A stretch of 64,000 nt of DNA, taken from positions 558,001 to 622,000 of the forward strand of contig NZ_CAJZAI010000002.1 in assembly GCF_914271435.1 (NCBI RefSeq). The letters run 5' to 3'. The notes under the pieces were generated by a model, which saw only the letters and a program-made list of their open reading frames with translations, ran no database searches and was not told the origin of the DNA. Both the position numbers and the translations under genes were made by a program. Position 1 is the stretch's first letter, and every line of letters starts with the position of its first letter. Of this stretch, positions 11,264 to 19,349 are shown piece by piece. The DNA comes from Cupriavidus laharis (GTDB lineage: Bacteria > Pseudomonadota > Gammaproteobacteria > Burkholderiales > Burkholderiaceae).

Positions 11264-12639
11264 GTCGCCACGGGCCGGCCGGCCTGCGCGCCCGGCTCGG
11301 CTGTCGGCGCCGGGCTGCCGCCGAAGTGCTTCACCATCAGTGCAATGGCAGCCAGGAAGGCCGGCGCGGCGAGCAGCGTGAAGATCGTGTCAAAGCCCAG
11401 CTGCAGGCGCAGCAGTTCCGCGCCAAGCAGCGCGCCGGTGATGCCCCCGAAGCGGCCGATGCCGAGCATCCATGCCACGCCGGTCGCACGGCCCTGCGTC
11501 GGGTAGAAGGCCGCCGCCAGAGAAGGCATGGAGGACTGGGCACCGTTCATCGCCGTGCCCGCCAGGAAGATCAGCACACCCAGCAGCACCTGGCTGCCAG
11601 TGCCCTGCCCGACCGCGTAAATCAGCACGCCGGTAGCGGCATAGGTCAACGCGATAACCTTGTTCGGGTTGAAGCGATCCATGAACCAGCCGGCGGCGAT
11701 GGTGCCGATACCTCCGCCGAGCGGGAACAGCGCGGTCAGGAACGAGGCACGCTGGATCGAGAAGCCCGCGTCCTTCATCAGCGTGGGCATCCAGCTTGTC
11801 AGCAGGTAGAAGATGACCAGGCCCATGAAGTACGTACCCCACAGCATGGCCGAGCCCAGCCGATAGCCCGGCGACAGCACCGTGCCGATGGCCGACCGGG
11901 TGGCCGGCGCCTGCTCGCCAATGACATAGCTTGCGGCCGAGGCTCCGCCGCCGGTCACCCGCTGCAGCACCTTGCCGATCTGTTCGGCGGGGTAGTTGCG
12001 CAGCACCATGTAGCGCACCGATTCCGGCAGCAGGAGCACCAGCAGCACGGCCAGCACGACCGGCAGCACGCCGCCGAGCAGCAGCACGCTGTGCCAGCCG
12101 TAGTGCGGGATCATCGCTGCCGCCACGAAGCCGCCCACGGCCGAGCCCAGCGGAAAGCCGCAGAACATGGTGTTGACCAGCACCGCTCGGCGGCGCTGCG
12201 GCGCGAATTCGGAAGTCAGCGTCACCGCGTTCGGCATGGCAGCGCCCAGGCCAAGACCGGTCAGGAAGCGCAGCGTCGTCAGCCAGCCCAGGCTCGGCGC
12301 AAAGGCCGTGGCCAGGCTGCACACACCGAAGAAGAAGACGGAAAGCACCAGCACACGCTTGCGGCCGACACGATCAGCCATGGGCCCGGCGAAGATGGCA
12401 CCGAAGGCCAGGCCGAACAGCGCCGCGCTCATGACCGGGCCAAGTTCGGATTTCTGGATTCCCCAGTCCTGCACCAGGGCCGGCGCGATATACCCAATGG
12501 CTGCCGTATCAAAACCGTCGATCGCGACGATCAGGAAACAGAGGATCAGGATCAGCCACTGGTAGCCGGTAAACGGCCGCTCGTCGATCAGGGCCTGGAC
12601 GTCAATGACGCCGCCCTTCGAAGGGTTGGACTGGGGCAC
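11257..12639 (-). CDS. pcaK: MFS aromatic acid:proton symporter (PcaK-like)
   Basis: Inner-membrane transporter of the aromatic acid:H+ symporter family, probably importing 4-hydroxybenzoate or protocatechuate. The 460-residue protein has about 12 membrane segments, the family motif DGFDTAAIGYIAPAL in helix 1, and the loop 2-3 motif GPMADRVGRKRVL. The start is placed at GTG 12639 (VPQSNPSKGG), which follows a good GGAGA site. An ATG 49 codons upstream would translate the operator region and adds non-membrane residues unlike the family. It faces away from pcaQ's control region and has its own operator-like tandem palindromes at 12701-12735. Confidence 0.88.
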   Translation of the reverse strand: MPQSNPSKGGVIDVQALIDERPFTGYQWLILILCFLIVAIDGFDTAAIGYIAPALVQDWGIQKSELGPVMSAALFGLAFGAIFAGPMADRVGRKRVLVLSVFFFGVCSLATAFAPSLGWLTTLRFLTGLGLGAAMPNAVTLTSEFAPQRRRAVLVNTMFCGFPLGSAVGGFVAAAMIPHYGWHSVLLLGGVLPVVLAVLLVLLLPESVRYMVLRNYPAEQIGKVLQRVTGGGASAASYVIGEQAPATRSAIGTVLSPGYRLGSAMLWGTYFMGLVIFYLLTSWMPTLMKDAGFSIQRASFLTALFPLGGGIGTIAAGWFMDRFNPNKVIALTYAATGVLIYAVGQGTGSQVLLGVLIFLAGTAMNGAQSSMPSLAAAFYPTQGRATGVAWMLGIGRFGGITGALLGAELLRLQLGFDTIFTLLAAPAFLAAIALMVKHFGGSPAPTAEPGAQAGRPVATH

Positions 12640-12700
12640 GGTTGTCTCCGTTTGACTTTGGAAATCGGCGTGGATTGCCGGGCAGGCAAAACCGCCATTT

Positions 12701-12735
12701 GTTCGTATAGCGAACCATGGTTCTCTATAGGAACC
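12701..12735. promoter_or_regulatory. Tandem palindromic operator upstream of pcaK
   Basis: Two adjacent palindromes, GTTCGTATAGCGAAC (12701-12715) and GGTTCTCTATAGGAACC (12719-12735), have centres 19 bases apart. Together they also form the perfect central palindrome GAACCATGGTTC (12712-12723). The 15-base form with GTTCG/CGAAC arms resembles, from memory, the site bound by the IclR-family regulator PcaR near the -10 of pca promoters. The binder here is not encoded in the window. Confidence 0.55.
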
Positions 12736-12958
12736 GATCTTAGGTGCGGGAGATTGCGGGCAATAATCCGGGTTAACCCGTCGCACCGGATCGTCGCGAG
12801 TGGGTCCGGAGAAGGTGGATTACGCCAGTACGCAGGTTGGTTCGGCGGAAAACTTGCGGGATTTGAAGGCAATGCTCAGGCAGGCATAGCAGATTGGCAA
12901 AATCGCGCAATCTTTCACCGCTACCTCTTGGCTGCGCAGACGATACATGCGTAAATTT

Positions 12959-12990
12959 CATGGAAATAACGTCAAATGTTATTTTCCATG
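12959..12990. repeat. Inverted repeat of unknown role
   Basis: CATGGAAATAAC and GTTATTTTCCATG pair around a seven-base loop, with a single-base bulge as the only flaw. It lies about 320 bases before pcaK and 85 bases past the hypothetical gene at 13076. Without a T-run it is a poor terminator. It could be an operator for an unidentified regulator. Confidence 0.5.
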
Positions 12991-13075
12991 CCGTGACGTA
13001 TTGCTTAGGATGCGCTAAAGAGCCATCAATGCGAGCTTAGCCCTAAAAGAGCAATATAAGGCTCAGGGGACTAGA

Positions 13076-13507
13076 TCACCCACGCATCCGCAACAGATCA
13101 GCGTAGGAGACCAGCTTGCGTTTCTCGCTGGCAAGCGTCTTTCGTTTAGACGCCGGGTGGGTTGGCTGGCCGCGCTCGAACTTGGCGGCAGCGCGTGCAT
13201 CCTCCTTCGCGTAGGCCTGTGCGGTCCTGGCTTCCGCCTTCAGGCGTTCAGCTTCCAGCCGCGCAGCAATGCGTTCCTCTCGGGCAACATCTTGCGCGGC
13301 CGACAAGATTTCGGCCTTCAGCAGATCACGCCGTTGCCTGGCAGCGGCACGGGCAGCCTGCAATTGCTCTTTCCTCTGCCGCAGCCAGTCTTTCCTGTTG
13401 ACCGGTGCGGGCCTGGCCTCAGGCGGCACGCTCAGGCGCAAAGCCCTGCTGATCGAAACTTTCTCGGTCCGCAGCGTACGCCGGGTGTCTTGTTCTGCAT
13501 CGCTCAC
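13076..13507 (-). CDS. Hypothetical charged alpha-helical protein
   Basis: A 143-residue product that I do not recognise. The middle (about 38-115) is rich in Ala, Arg, Glu and Lys (ARAAARQRRDLLKAEI, AARLEAERLKAEART) and should form a long charged helix or coiled coil. The C-terminus is lysine-rich and basic, ending KRKLVSYADLLRMRG. There is no signal peptide or membrane segment. Composition suggests a nucleic-acid or histone-like binding role, but that is a guess. Neighbours on both sides are non-coding, so context gives no clue. Confidence 0.5.
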   Translation of the reverse strand: MSDAEQDTRRTLRTEKVSISRALRLSVPPEARPAPVNRKDWLRQRKEQLQAARAAARQRRDLLKAEILSAAQDVAREERIAARLEAERLKAEARTAQAYAKEDARAAAKFERGQPTHPASKRKTLASEKRKLVSYADLLRMRG

Positions 13508-13909
13508 GCTGCGTCACTCCAACCGCACAAAAGTGCCGCCCATGCACGATTAGTTGAAGTCCGTGAATTCATCTTACCAACGTTACCATAGGACCCCAGC
13601 TCGCGCCTGGATGCAGGCGGCCAGACAGCGTGGCTGCGTACATGACTGCTGTCGGCGCTGGCCTGCTCCGGCAACCGGTGCCGTCCGCCGACCAGACCGG
13701 CCCGCATGCCTTGTGCGGTGTTACTGAGTCCGGATCAACGAGGCTTGCCAATCGCAGTCAGAAACTGGAGACCCTCGCCAGTGATGCGGACGTGCCTGCG
13801 GTCCGGCGCGGAAGCCCCGAGACGGGCAAGCTGGCGCTAGAAGGGAATAATGGAGGCCCCACGGCCAGCACCGCCTGTGTTCGCAGAGGCACTGGCCGTG
13901 TGCGCAGCA
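13508..13909. other. Gap with no convincing gene
   Basis: About 400 bases between the hypothetical gene and the acyl-CoA ligase. I see no ribosome site followed by a protein-like frame. A short minus-strand frame near 13736-13836 (ending LTAIGKPR) has a regulator-like look but is bounded by stops on both sides. It could be a remnant of a lost gene. Confidence 0.5.
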
Positions 13910-15472
13910 CTACGCCTGCGCCAGCATGTCCCGCAACCGGGCCTTGGCGACTTTCTCGAGCGTCGCCCGCGGCAGGCTGTCCACCAGCCGCACCTCATGC
14001 GGGCGCTTGAAGTCGGCAAGCTGTGCCGTGCAGGCGGCAAGAATCCGCGCCGCCAGGTCTTCGCCGGCTCCCTGCCCGGGAATGACGAAGGCCACCGGCA
14101 CTTCATCGAGCATCGGGTGTTTCTTTGCCACCACGGCGGCTTCGGCCACACCGGGCACCAGCGCGATGACCCGCTCGATCTCCGACGCCGCCACGTTTTC
14201 GCCGCCGACCTTCAGCATGTCCTTGGCCCGGTCGGCGAAGTAGAGCGCGCCATCGTCCCCGAGCCGCACGCGGTCGCCGGTGATGAAGAGACCATCCTCG
14301 CGGAAGGCCGCGGCCGTGGCGGCGGGATCGTTGAAGTACTCCAGGAACAGCGACACCCCGCGCTGTCCGCGTACATGGAGGTCCCCGGTCTCGCCCGGCG
14401 CCACGGGACGGCCGGCCGCATCAAGCACGTGGATTTCATAGCCCGGCGACGGCCGCCCCATCGACATCGGCGCATTGGCGCGATGCGGGGAACCCACGGT
14501 GCCGTGCGAGATGGTTTCGGTCATGCCCCACCAGCCGATGGTCTTCACGCCGAAGTGGGCATCGGTGGGCGGCTCGCACACGCCACTGCCCCAGTGGCGG
14601 TAGCTGTGCCGCTCGGGCCGGGGCTGGCCCATCAGCGCCCGGACGCAGAACGGCACCATCGAGGTCCAGGTGCAACCGTGCCGCAGCGACACCGGCCAGA
14701 AGCGCGATACCGAGAACTTCGGCAGCAGCACCACGGTGGCACCCACCCACAACGACGCCGCCACGGAGTAGACCTGCGCATTCGTGTGGAACAACGGCAG
14801 GTGCACGAGATGGACATCGTCCGCGCGCAAATCCTCATGCCGGGCGCACAGTTGCGCGCCCCACAGCGCATTGGCATGGCTCCACAGCACGGCCTTCGGC
14901 CGCGAAGTGGTGCCTGAGGTGTACTGGATGCCGAACGGCGCCATCGGGTCGTGCGGCCTCGGGGCCAGCGTGGCAGGATCGGTGTCAATGGCCGCAAACG
15001 GCGTGAAGCCGGCCACGTCCGCTTCCGGCGGTGCGCCGTTGTCGGTCGCCGTGACCGCCACCCACGCCAGCGCGGGCCCGGCCTTTCGCACCATCGACGC
15101 AAAGCGCGGCTGCGTGATGCCCGCAACGGCGCCGCTGTGGCTTGCGAAGTAAGCGAGTTCTTCCGCGCTGGAACGCGTATTGGTAGTCACAGGCACGGCG
15201 CCTGCATAGGCGCAGCCAAGCCACGCGATCACAGATTCCGGGCAGTTGTCCAGGTGCACGAGCACGCGCTCGCCGGGCCGCACGCCGCGCGCCTGCAGGC
15301 CGGCGGCAAAGCGCCGGACCGCGTTGCCAAACTGCGCGTAGGTCCACGTCGCGCCTTCGCCTTCAAAGGGCTCCCAGACCAGGAATGGATGGCTGCCCCG
15401 CCGGGCGGCCTGTTCATCGATGAGGTTGCGGATATCGGTGCCTTCAAACGGCGTCAGGGCGGCAGGCGTCAT
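13910..15472 (-). CDS. AMP-dependent acyl-CoA ligase
   Basis: A 520-residue member of the ANL superfamily, which activates a carboxylic acid as acyl-adenylate and then transfers it to CoA. The P-loop is YTSGTTSRPKAVLWSH (184-199), the A5 motif is GWWGMTET, the A7 motif is LFITGDRVRLGDDG, and the C-terminal lysine is probably K507 (RATLEKVAKARL). The segment resembles crotonobetaine/carnitine-CoA ligases (CaiC-like), but the substrate cannot be read. In A3 the usual GxPK is SRPK. The start at 15472 (MTPAALTPFEGTDI) is chosen because the longer frame adds 70 low-complexity residues overlapping the upstream spacer. Confidence 0.85.
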   Translation of the reverse strand: MTPAALTPFEGTDIRNLIDEQAARRGSHPFLVWEPFEGEGATWTYAQFGNAVRRFAAGLQARGVRPGERVLVHLDNCPESVIAWLGCAYAGAVPVTTNTRSSAEELAYFASHSGAVAGITQPRFASMVRKAGPALAWVAVTATDNGAPPEADVAGFTPFAAIDTDPATLAPRPHDPMAPFGIQYTSGTTSRPKAVLWSHANALWGAQLCARHEDLRADDVHLVHLPLFHTNAQVYSVAASLWVGATVVLLPKFSVSRFWPVSLRHGCTWTSMVPFCVRALMGQPRPERHSYRHWGSGVCEPPTDAHFGVKTIGWWGMTETISHGTVGSPHRANAPMSMGRPSPGYEIHVLDAAGRPVAPGETGDLHVRGQRGVSLFLEYFNDPAATAAAFREDGLFITGDRVRLGDDGALYFADRAKDMLKVGGENVAASEIERVIALVPGVAEAAVVAKKHPMLDEVPVAFVIPGQGAGEDLAARILAACTAQLADFKRPHEVRLVDSLPRATLEKVAKARLRDMLAQA

Positions 15473-15674
15473 GTGGGGGCGCGGTGGAAGTAAAGGGTGC
15501 CGACGAGTATCGCGAAGCGGCTCCTGCCGGCAACTCGTCCAAAGCGACGAATCTGCCTGGCGGTGGCCTGCACGCGCGGCCGTTTCCCAGGACCGGGGCC
15601 CCATGCTGCGGCCGGCGTTGTGTCCTATATTGGTAAGCCTGCGGTATGTGGGAACAGACCCGAGGAGACGCGCC

Positions 15675-17069
15675 ATGGCCACCTGGAAGCCGGATCCGAG
15701 CTTTTACCCATCCCCCCGCCTGGCAGCCAAGGCCCCGCCGGAGAACATTGCCTACGTGGCAATGTTCGACCCCGAGCGCAAGCAGCCCGACGCCATCGCC
15801 GTGGTCGACGTGGACCCGGCGTCACCGCACTATGCCAGCATCGTCGGCCAGGTCGCCATGCCGCATGCCGGCGACGAGCTGCACCACTTCGGCTGGAACG
15901 CCTGTTCCTCGTGCCTGTGCCCGAACGCGCCGCATCCGCACATGGAGCGGCGCTACCTGGTAGTGCCGGGGCTGCGCTCTTCGCGCATCTACATCCTCGA
16001 CACCAAGCCTGATCCGCTCAAGCCTTTCCTGGCCAAGGTGATCGAGCCCGAGACGCTGGCCGAGCGCACCGGCTACAGCCGCCCACACACCGTGCACTGC
16101 GGGCCGGGCGGCATCTATGTGACGGCGCTCGGCGATGCCGAGGGCAAGGGCCCCGGCGGCATCGCCATGCTCGATGCGCAGAGCTTCGACCCGCTCGGCC
16201 GCTGGGAGGTGGAGCGCGGCCCGCAGTATTTCGCCTATGACGGCTGGTGGCACCTGGGCTACGACACGCTGGTCACCAGCGAATGGGGCACGCCGGACAT
16301 GGTCGAGGACGGCCTGGTGCCCGACATCCTGCTCGGCGCGCGCTATGGGCGCCGCCTGCATTTCTGGGACTTCACGCGGCGCAGGCACCTGCAGGAAATC
16401 GATTTCGGCGAGGAGTACCAGCTGGTCTTCGAGCTGCGCCCGGCCCACGACCCGACCAGGGCCTATGGCTTCGTCAACTGCGTGATCAGCCTGAAGGACC
16501 TGTCCTCATCGATCTGGACCTGGTACCGCGACAAGGACAGGTGGGCCGTGCGCAAGGTCATCGAGATCCCAGCCGAGGCCGCCGACCCCGACCAGTTGCC
16601 GCCCATGCTCAAGGGCTTCAAGGCGGTACCGCCGCTGGTGACCGACATCGACCTGTCGATGGATGACCGCTTCCTCTACGTGTCCTGCTGGGGCACGGGC
16701 GATCTGCTGCAATACGATGTGTCGGACCCGTTCGCGCCGAAGCTGACGGGCAAGGTGCGCCTCGGCGGCATCGTCTCGCGCGCCGCGCATCCGGGTGCGA
16801 AGAACGGTGCGCTCAATGGCGGGCCGCAGATGGTCGAGATCAGCCGCGACGGACGCCGCATCTACTTCACCAATTCGCTCTACGGCGCCGTGGATCCGCA
16901 GTTCTATCCCGAGGGCATCGACGGCTGGATGGTAAAGCTCGATGCCGCGCCGGAAGGCGGCCTGTCCGTCGACCCGAAGTTCTTCATCGCATGGCCGAAG
17001 GGCCATCGCCCGCACCAGGTAAGGCTGCAGGGCGGAGATTGCTCTTCCGATTCTTATTGCTATCCGTAA
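15675..17069 (+). CDS. Selenium-binding protein 56 / methanethiol oxidase
   Basis: A 464-residue protein of the SBP56 family. Bacterial and human members are copper-dependent methanethiol oxidases (methanethiol to formaldehyde, sulfide and peroxide). Hallmarks present are H70-H71, the CSSCLC cluster at 77-82, HPHMER at 87-92, and the family C-terminus HRPHQVRLQGGDCSSD. No clear signal peptide is seen. The start ATG at 15675 follows GAGGAGACG, and the longer frame upstream is non-homologous. It is immediately followed, with overlapping stop and start (TAATG), by a membrane-protein gene, suggesting a two-gene unit. Role in sulfur compound detoxification is inferred. Confidence 0.9.
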   Translation: MATWKPDPSFYPSPRLAAKAPPENIAYVAMFDPERKQPDAIAVVDVDPASPHYASIVGQVAMPHAGDELHHFGWNACSSCLCPNAPHPHMERRYLVVPGLRSSRIYILDTKPDPLKPFLAKVIEPETLAERTGYSRPHTVHCGPGGIYVTALGDAEGKGPGGIAMLDAQSFDPLGRWEVERGPQYFAYDGWWHLGYDTLVTSEWGTPDMVEDGLVPDILLGARYGRRLHFWDFTRRRHLQEIDFGEEYQLVFELRPAHDPTRAYGFVNCVISLKDLSSSIWTWYRDKDRWAVRKVIEIPAEAADPDQLPPMLKGFKAVPPLVTDIDLSMDDRFLYVSCWGTGDLLQYDVSDPFAPKLTGKVRLGGIVSRAAHPGAKNGALNGGPQMVEISRDGRRIYFTNSLYGAVDPQFYPEGIDGWMVKLDAAPEGGLSVDPKFFIAWPKGHRPHQVRLQGGDCSSDSYCYP

Positions 17070-17734
17070 TGGACTCGTCCGCCACGCTCGCCACCGCGTC
17101 TGCACAGTGGGCGACGTGGTGGCCCTGGGTCGCCATTGCCGCGCTGGGCCTGTTCCACGGCATCAACCCCGCCATGGGGTGGCTGTTCGCCGTGGCTCTG
17201 GGCCTGCACCGCCACAAGCGCAGCGTGGTGGTGCTGTCGCTGCTGCCGATCGCGCTGGGCCATGCGCTGGCGGTGGCGGTGTTCGTGGTGGCCGCGCTCA
17301 CGCTTGGCAGCGTGGTGGATGCGCGCCTGTTCGCGCGCGTCGGCGGGCTCGTCCTGATCGGCTGGGCAGCCTGGCACGTGCTGCGCGGCCATCGCGGCCG
17401 GCCGCGCGTGGGCATGCAGGCGGGCATGGCCGGTCTCGCATGCTGGTCGTTCCTGATGGCGGGCGTGCACGGCGCCGGGCTGATGCTGGTGCCGGTGCTG
17501 ATGCCGCTGTGCGCGTCGCCGCTGTCGGGCCAGATCAGTGGGGGCAGCGCGGTGGCACCCGCCGTGCTGGCGCTCGGGTTGCATACCGGGGCGATGCTGC
17601 TGGCGATCTGCGCGGTGGCGCTGCTGGTCTATGACCGCGTTGGCGTGGCGTTCCTGCGCACGGGATGGGTCAATCTGGACCTGGTGTGGAGTGCAGCGCT
17701 GGCGTTGTGCGGCGTGGCGCTACTGCTGCAGTGA
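17069..17734 (+). CDS. Multi-pass membrane protein (HGINPAMGW motif), SBP56 partner
   Basis: A 221-residue hydrophobic protein with about six membrane helices. Helix 1 carries a conserved-looking GLFHGINPAMGWLFAVALGLHR segment (read in two pieces: GLFHGINPAM, GWLFAVALGLHR), and another His/Gly pair occurs in GVHGAGLMLVPVLMPLC. This recalls small metal or sulfite exporter families (NicO/HupE/TauE-like), but I cannot place it firmly. The start overlaps the SBP56 stop by one base, so the two are probably co-translated. It might supply or export copper or sulfur species for the oxidase. That is inference. Confidence 0.7.
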   Translation: MDSSATLATASAQWATWWPWVAIAALGLFHGINPAMGWLFAVALGLHRHKRSVVVLSLLPIALGHALAVAVFVVAALTLGSVVDARLFARVGGLVLIGWAAWHVLRGHRGRPRVGMQAGMAGLACWSFLMAGVHGAGLMLVPVLMPLCASPLSGQISGGSAVAPAVLALGLHTGAMLLAICAVALLVYDRVGVAFLRTGWVNLDLVWSAALALCGVALLLQ

Positions 17735-17764
17735 TGGCAGACCAACGACCCTGCCGGAAATCCC

Positions 17765-18655
17765 TCACTCCAGCAGAAACGGCAACACCGTCTCCAGCAG
17801 CAACTCCGGCGCCTCCTCGGCAATGTAGTGGCCGCACGGCAGGCCATGGCCGCTGACCCGGCGCGCCACCTTGCGCCATTCCTCCAGAGGCCGGAAACAC
17901 TGGCCCACCGCGCCCTGCTCTCCCCACAGCGCCAGCATCTCGCACTCGACCATGCGCCCGGCGGCCAGGTCGGCGCGGTCGTGTTCCAGGTCGATGCCTG
18001 CGCTCGCACGATAGTCCTCGCACAGGCCGTGCGCAGCGCCGGGGCTTTGCAGGCAGCGCAGGTACTCGGCCATCGCGGCCTCGGTAAACGGGGCCAGCCC
18101 GGCGCTGCGTGCGCCCATGGTGCCGCGCAGGTAGAGCGCGGGGTCGGCCTCGATCAGGGTCTCGGGAAACGGCGCGGGCCGGATCAGGAAGAACCAGTGC
18201 CAGTACGCCTGGGCAAAGGCCAGGCTGGTCTGCTCGTACATCGCCAGCGTTGGCGCGATGTCCAGCGTGACCAGGCGCTCGACGCGCTCGCCATGGTCCA
18301 GCGCCATGCGATGCGCCACGCGCGCGCCGCGGTCGTGCGCCATGACGCGGAAGCGTTCGAAGCCGAGCGCGGCCATCAGCTCGACCTGGTCGCGCGCCAT
18401 CGTGCGCTTGCTGTAGTTGGCGTGGTCGGGCATGCCGGCGGGCTTGTCGCTGTCGCCGTAGCCGCGCAGGTCGGTTGCCACCACGGTGAAGTGGCGTGCC
18501 AGGACGGCGGCCACCTTGTGCCAGATCACGTATGTCTGCGGATGGCCGTGCAACAGCAGTAGCGCGGGGCCCTGGCCGCCCACGACGGCGTGGATGCCGA
18601 CGTCCGCGCATGGCACGTGGCGATGTTCGAATCCCTTGAATCCTTCCAGCATCAT
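17765..18655 (-). CDS. Alpha/beta-hydrolase, haloacetate dehalogenase-like
   Basis: A 296-residue hydrolase with the fluoroacetate/haloacetate dehalogenase layout: oxyanion motif LHGHPQT, DLRGYGDSDKP, nucleophile D108 in MAHDRGARVAHRM, the halide-pocket segment YWHWFFLIRPAPFPE, and a catalytic His in CGHYIAEEAPE. An Asp nucleophile points to C-halogen cleavage or epoxide-type chemistry rather than esterase action. It lies 40 bases downstream of leuD on the same strand and may share the leuCD transcript. The true substrate is unknown. GGAGA precedes the tandem ATGs at 18655/18652. Confidence 0.8.
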   Translation of the reverse strand: MMLEGFKGFEHRHVPCADVGIHAVVGGQGPALLLLHGHPQTYVIWHKVAAVLARHFTVVATDLRGYGDSDKPAGMPDHANYSKRTMARDQVELMAALGFERFRVMAHDRGARVAHRMALDHGERVERLVTLDIAPTLAMYEQTSLAFAQAYWHWFFLIRPAPFPETLIEADPALYLRGTMGARSAGLAPFTEAAMAEYLRCLQSPGAAHGLCEDYRASAGIDLEHDRADLAAGRMVECEMLALWGEQGAVGQCFRPLEEWRKVARRVSGHGLPCGHYIAEEAPELLLETVLPFLLE

Positions 18656-18695
18656 GTTTCTCCTGCAGCGCGGGTTTCAGTGAAACGCTTGTTGG

Positions 18696-19349
18696 CTATG
18701 GTTGCGCCACAAGCCGGGCCATGGTCTTTCCCGCCACATCCTGCAGCCACGGCTGCGCGCTGTGGTGGCGGCGCGCGAAGGCGTCAATCTGCGCCTGCTG
18801 TGTCAGCGTGAGGCCGATCACGTCTAGGCCCTGCAGGAACATGCGGCGATGCCGCTCGCCCAAGGCGAAGCCCGTCCGGACAGCGCCGGCACTGACAGTC
18901 ATGGCCTGCACGTCAATGACGATGCGAGCCGGTTCCCGGGATGACACCTCCGCCATCAGACGGTCCACGTCCGCCTGCGGCAGCATCACCAGCAGCAGGC
19001 GGTTGTTGATCGCATTCGAATAGAAGATCTCGCCGAAGCTCGCTGCGATCACCGCGCGGATGCCGTACTGCTGCAGACCCCAGACCGCGTGCTCGCGGCT
19101 GGAGCCACAGCCGAAGTTCGGTCCTGCCACGAGGATACCGGCTTCCCGGTACTCAGGCTGGTTGAGCACGAAGTCAGGTCGGGGCCGGCCGGCTTCGTCG
19201 AAGCGCAGGTCGTGGAACAGCCCCCGGTCGAGCCCGGCCTTGTCGATGATGCGCAGGAACTGCTTGGGCATGATCTGGTCGGTGTCGAGGTTGGGCATCG
19301 GCAGCGGCGCGCCGGTCGCCTCGATGCGCGCGAGCGTGGTGTCAGGCAT
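18696..19349 (-). CDS. leuD: 3-isopropylmalate dehydratase-type small subunit
   Basis: A 217-residue aconitase-superfamily swivel domain, pairing with LeuC to isomerise isopropylmalate or a related hydroxy-acid. Motifs include NLDTDQIMPKQFLR, GPNFGCGSSREHAVWGL, and the SFGEIFYSNAINN loop. It overlaps the leuC stop by eight bases. No leuA or leuB is adjacent, so this may be an accessory pair working on another substrate such as a methylated malate or citraconate. The family is certain, the substrate is not. Confidence 0.88.
   Translation of the reverse strand: MPDTTLARIEATGAPLPMPNLDTDQIMPKQFLRIIDKAGLDRGLFHDLRFDEAGRPRPDFVLNQPEYREAGILVAGPNFGCGSSREHAVWGLQQYGIRAVIAASFGEIFYSNAINNRLLLVMLPQADVDRLMAEVSSREPARIVIDVQAMTVSAGAVRTGFALGERHRRMFLQGLDVIGLTLTQQAQIDAFARRHHSAQPWLQDVAGKTMARLVAQP

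Larger units (their letters stand above)
12640..13075. other. Control region of pcaK with no gene
   Basis: 436 bases without a convincing gene. Its AT content is higher than that of neighbouring genes. It holds the pcaK ribosome-binding site, two tandem palindromes (12701-12735) and an isolated strong inverted repeat (12959-12990). Short open frames here lack ribosome sites and protein-like composition. Confidence 0.7.

Noticed and set aside
10807-12954. A 715-codon plus-strand frame over pcaQ's end and pcaK
   Set aside because: It is antisense to the well-supported PcaK membrane protein and has no domain or ribosome site.
13736-13836. Regulator-like minus-strand fragment of about 33 codons
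   Set aside because: Bounded by stops on both sides and too short to identify. At best a relic.
13630-14010. Short plus-strand frame before the acyl-CoA ligase
   Set aside because: It overlaps the ligase 3' end in antisense and has no domain or start signal.
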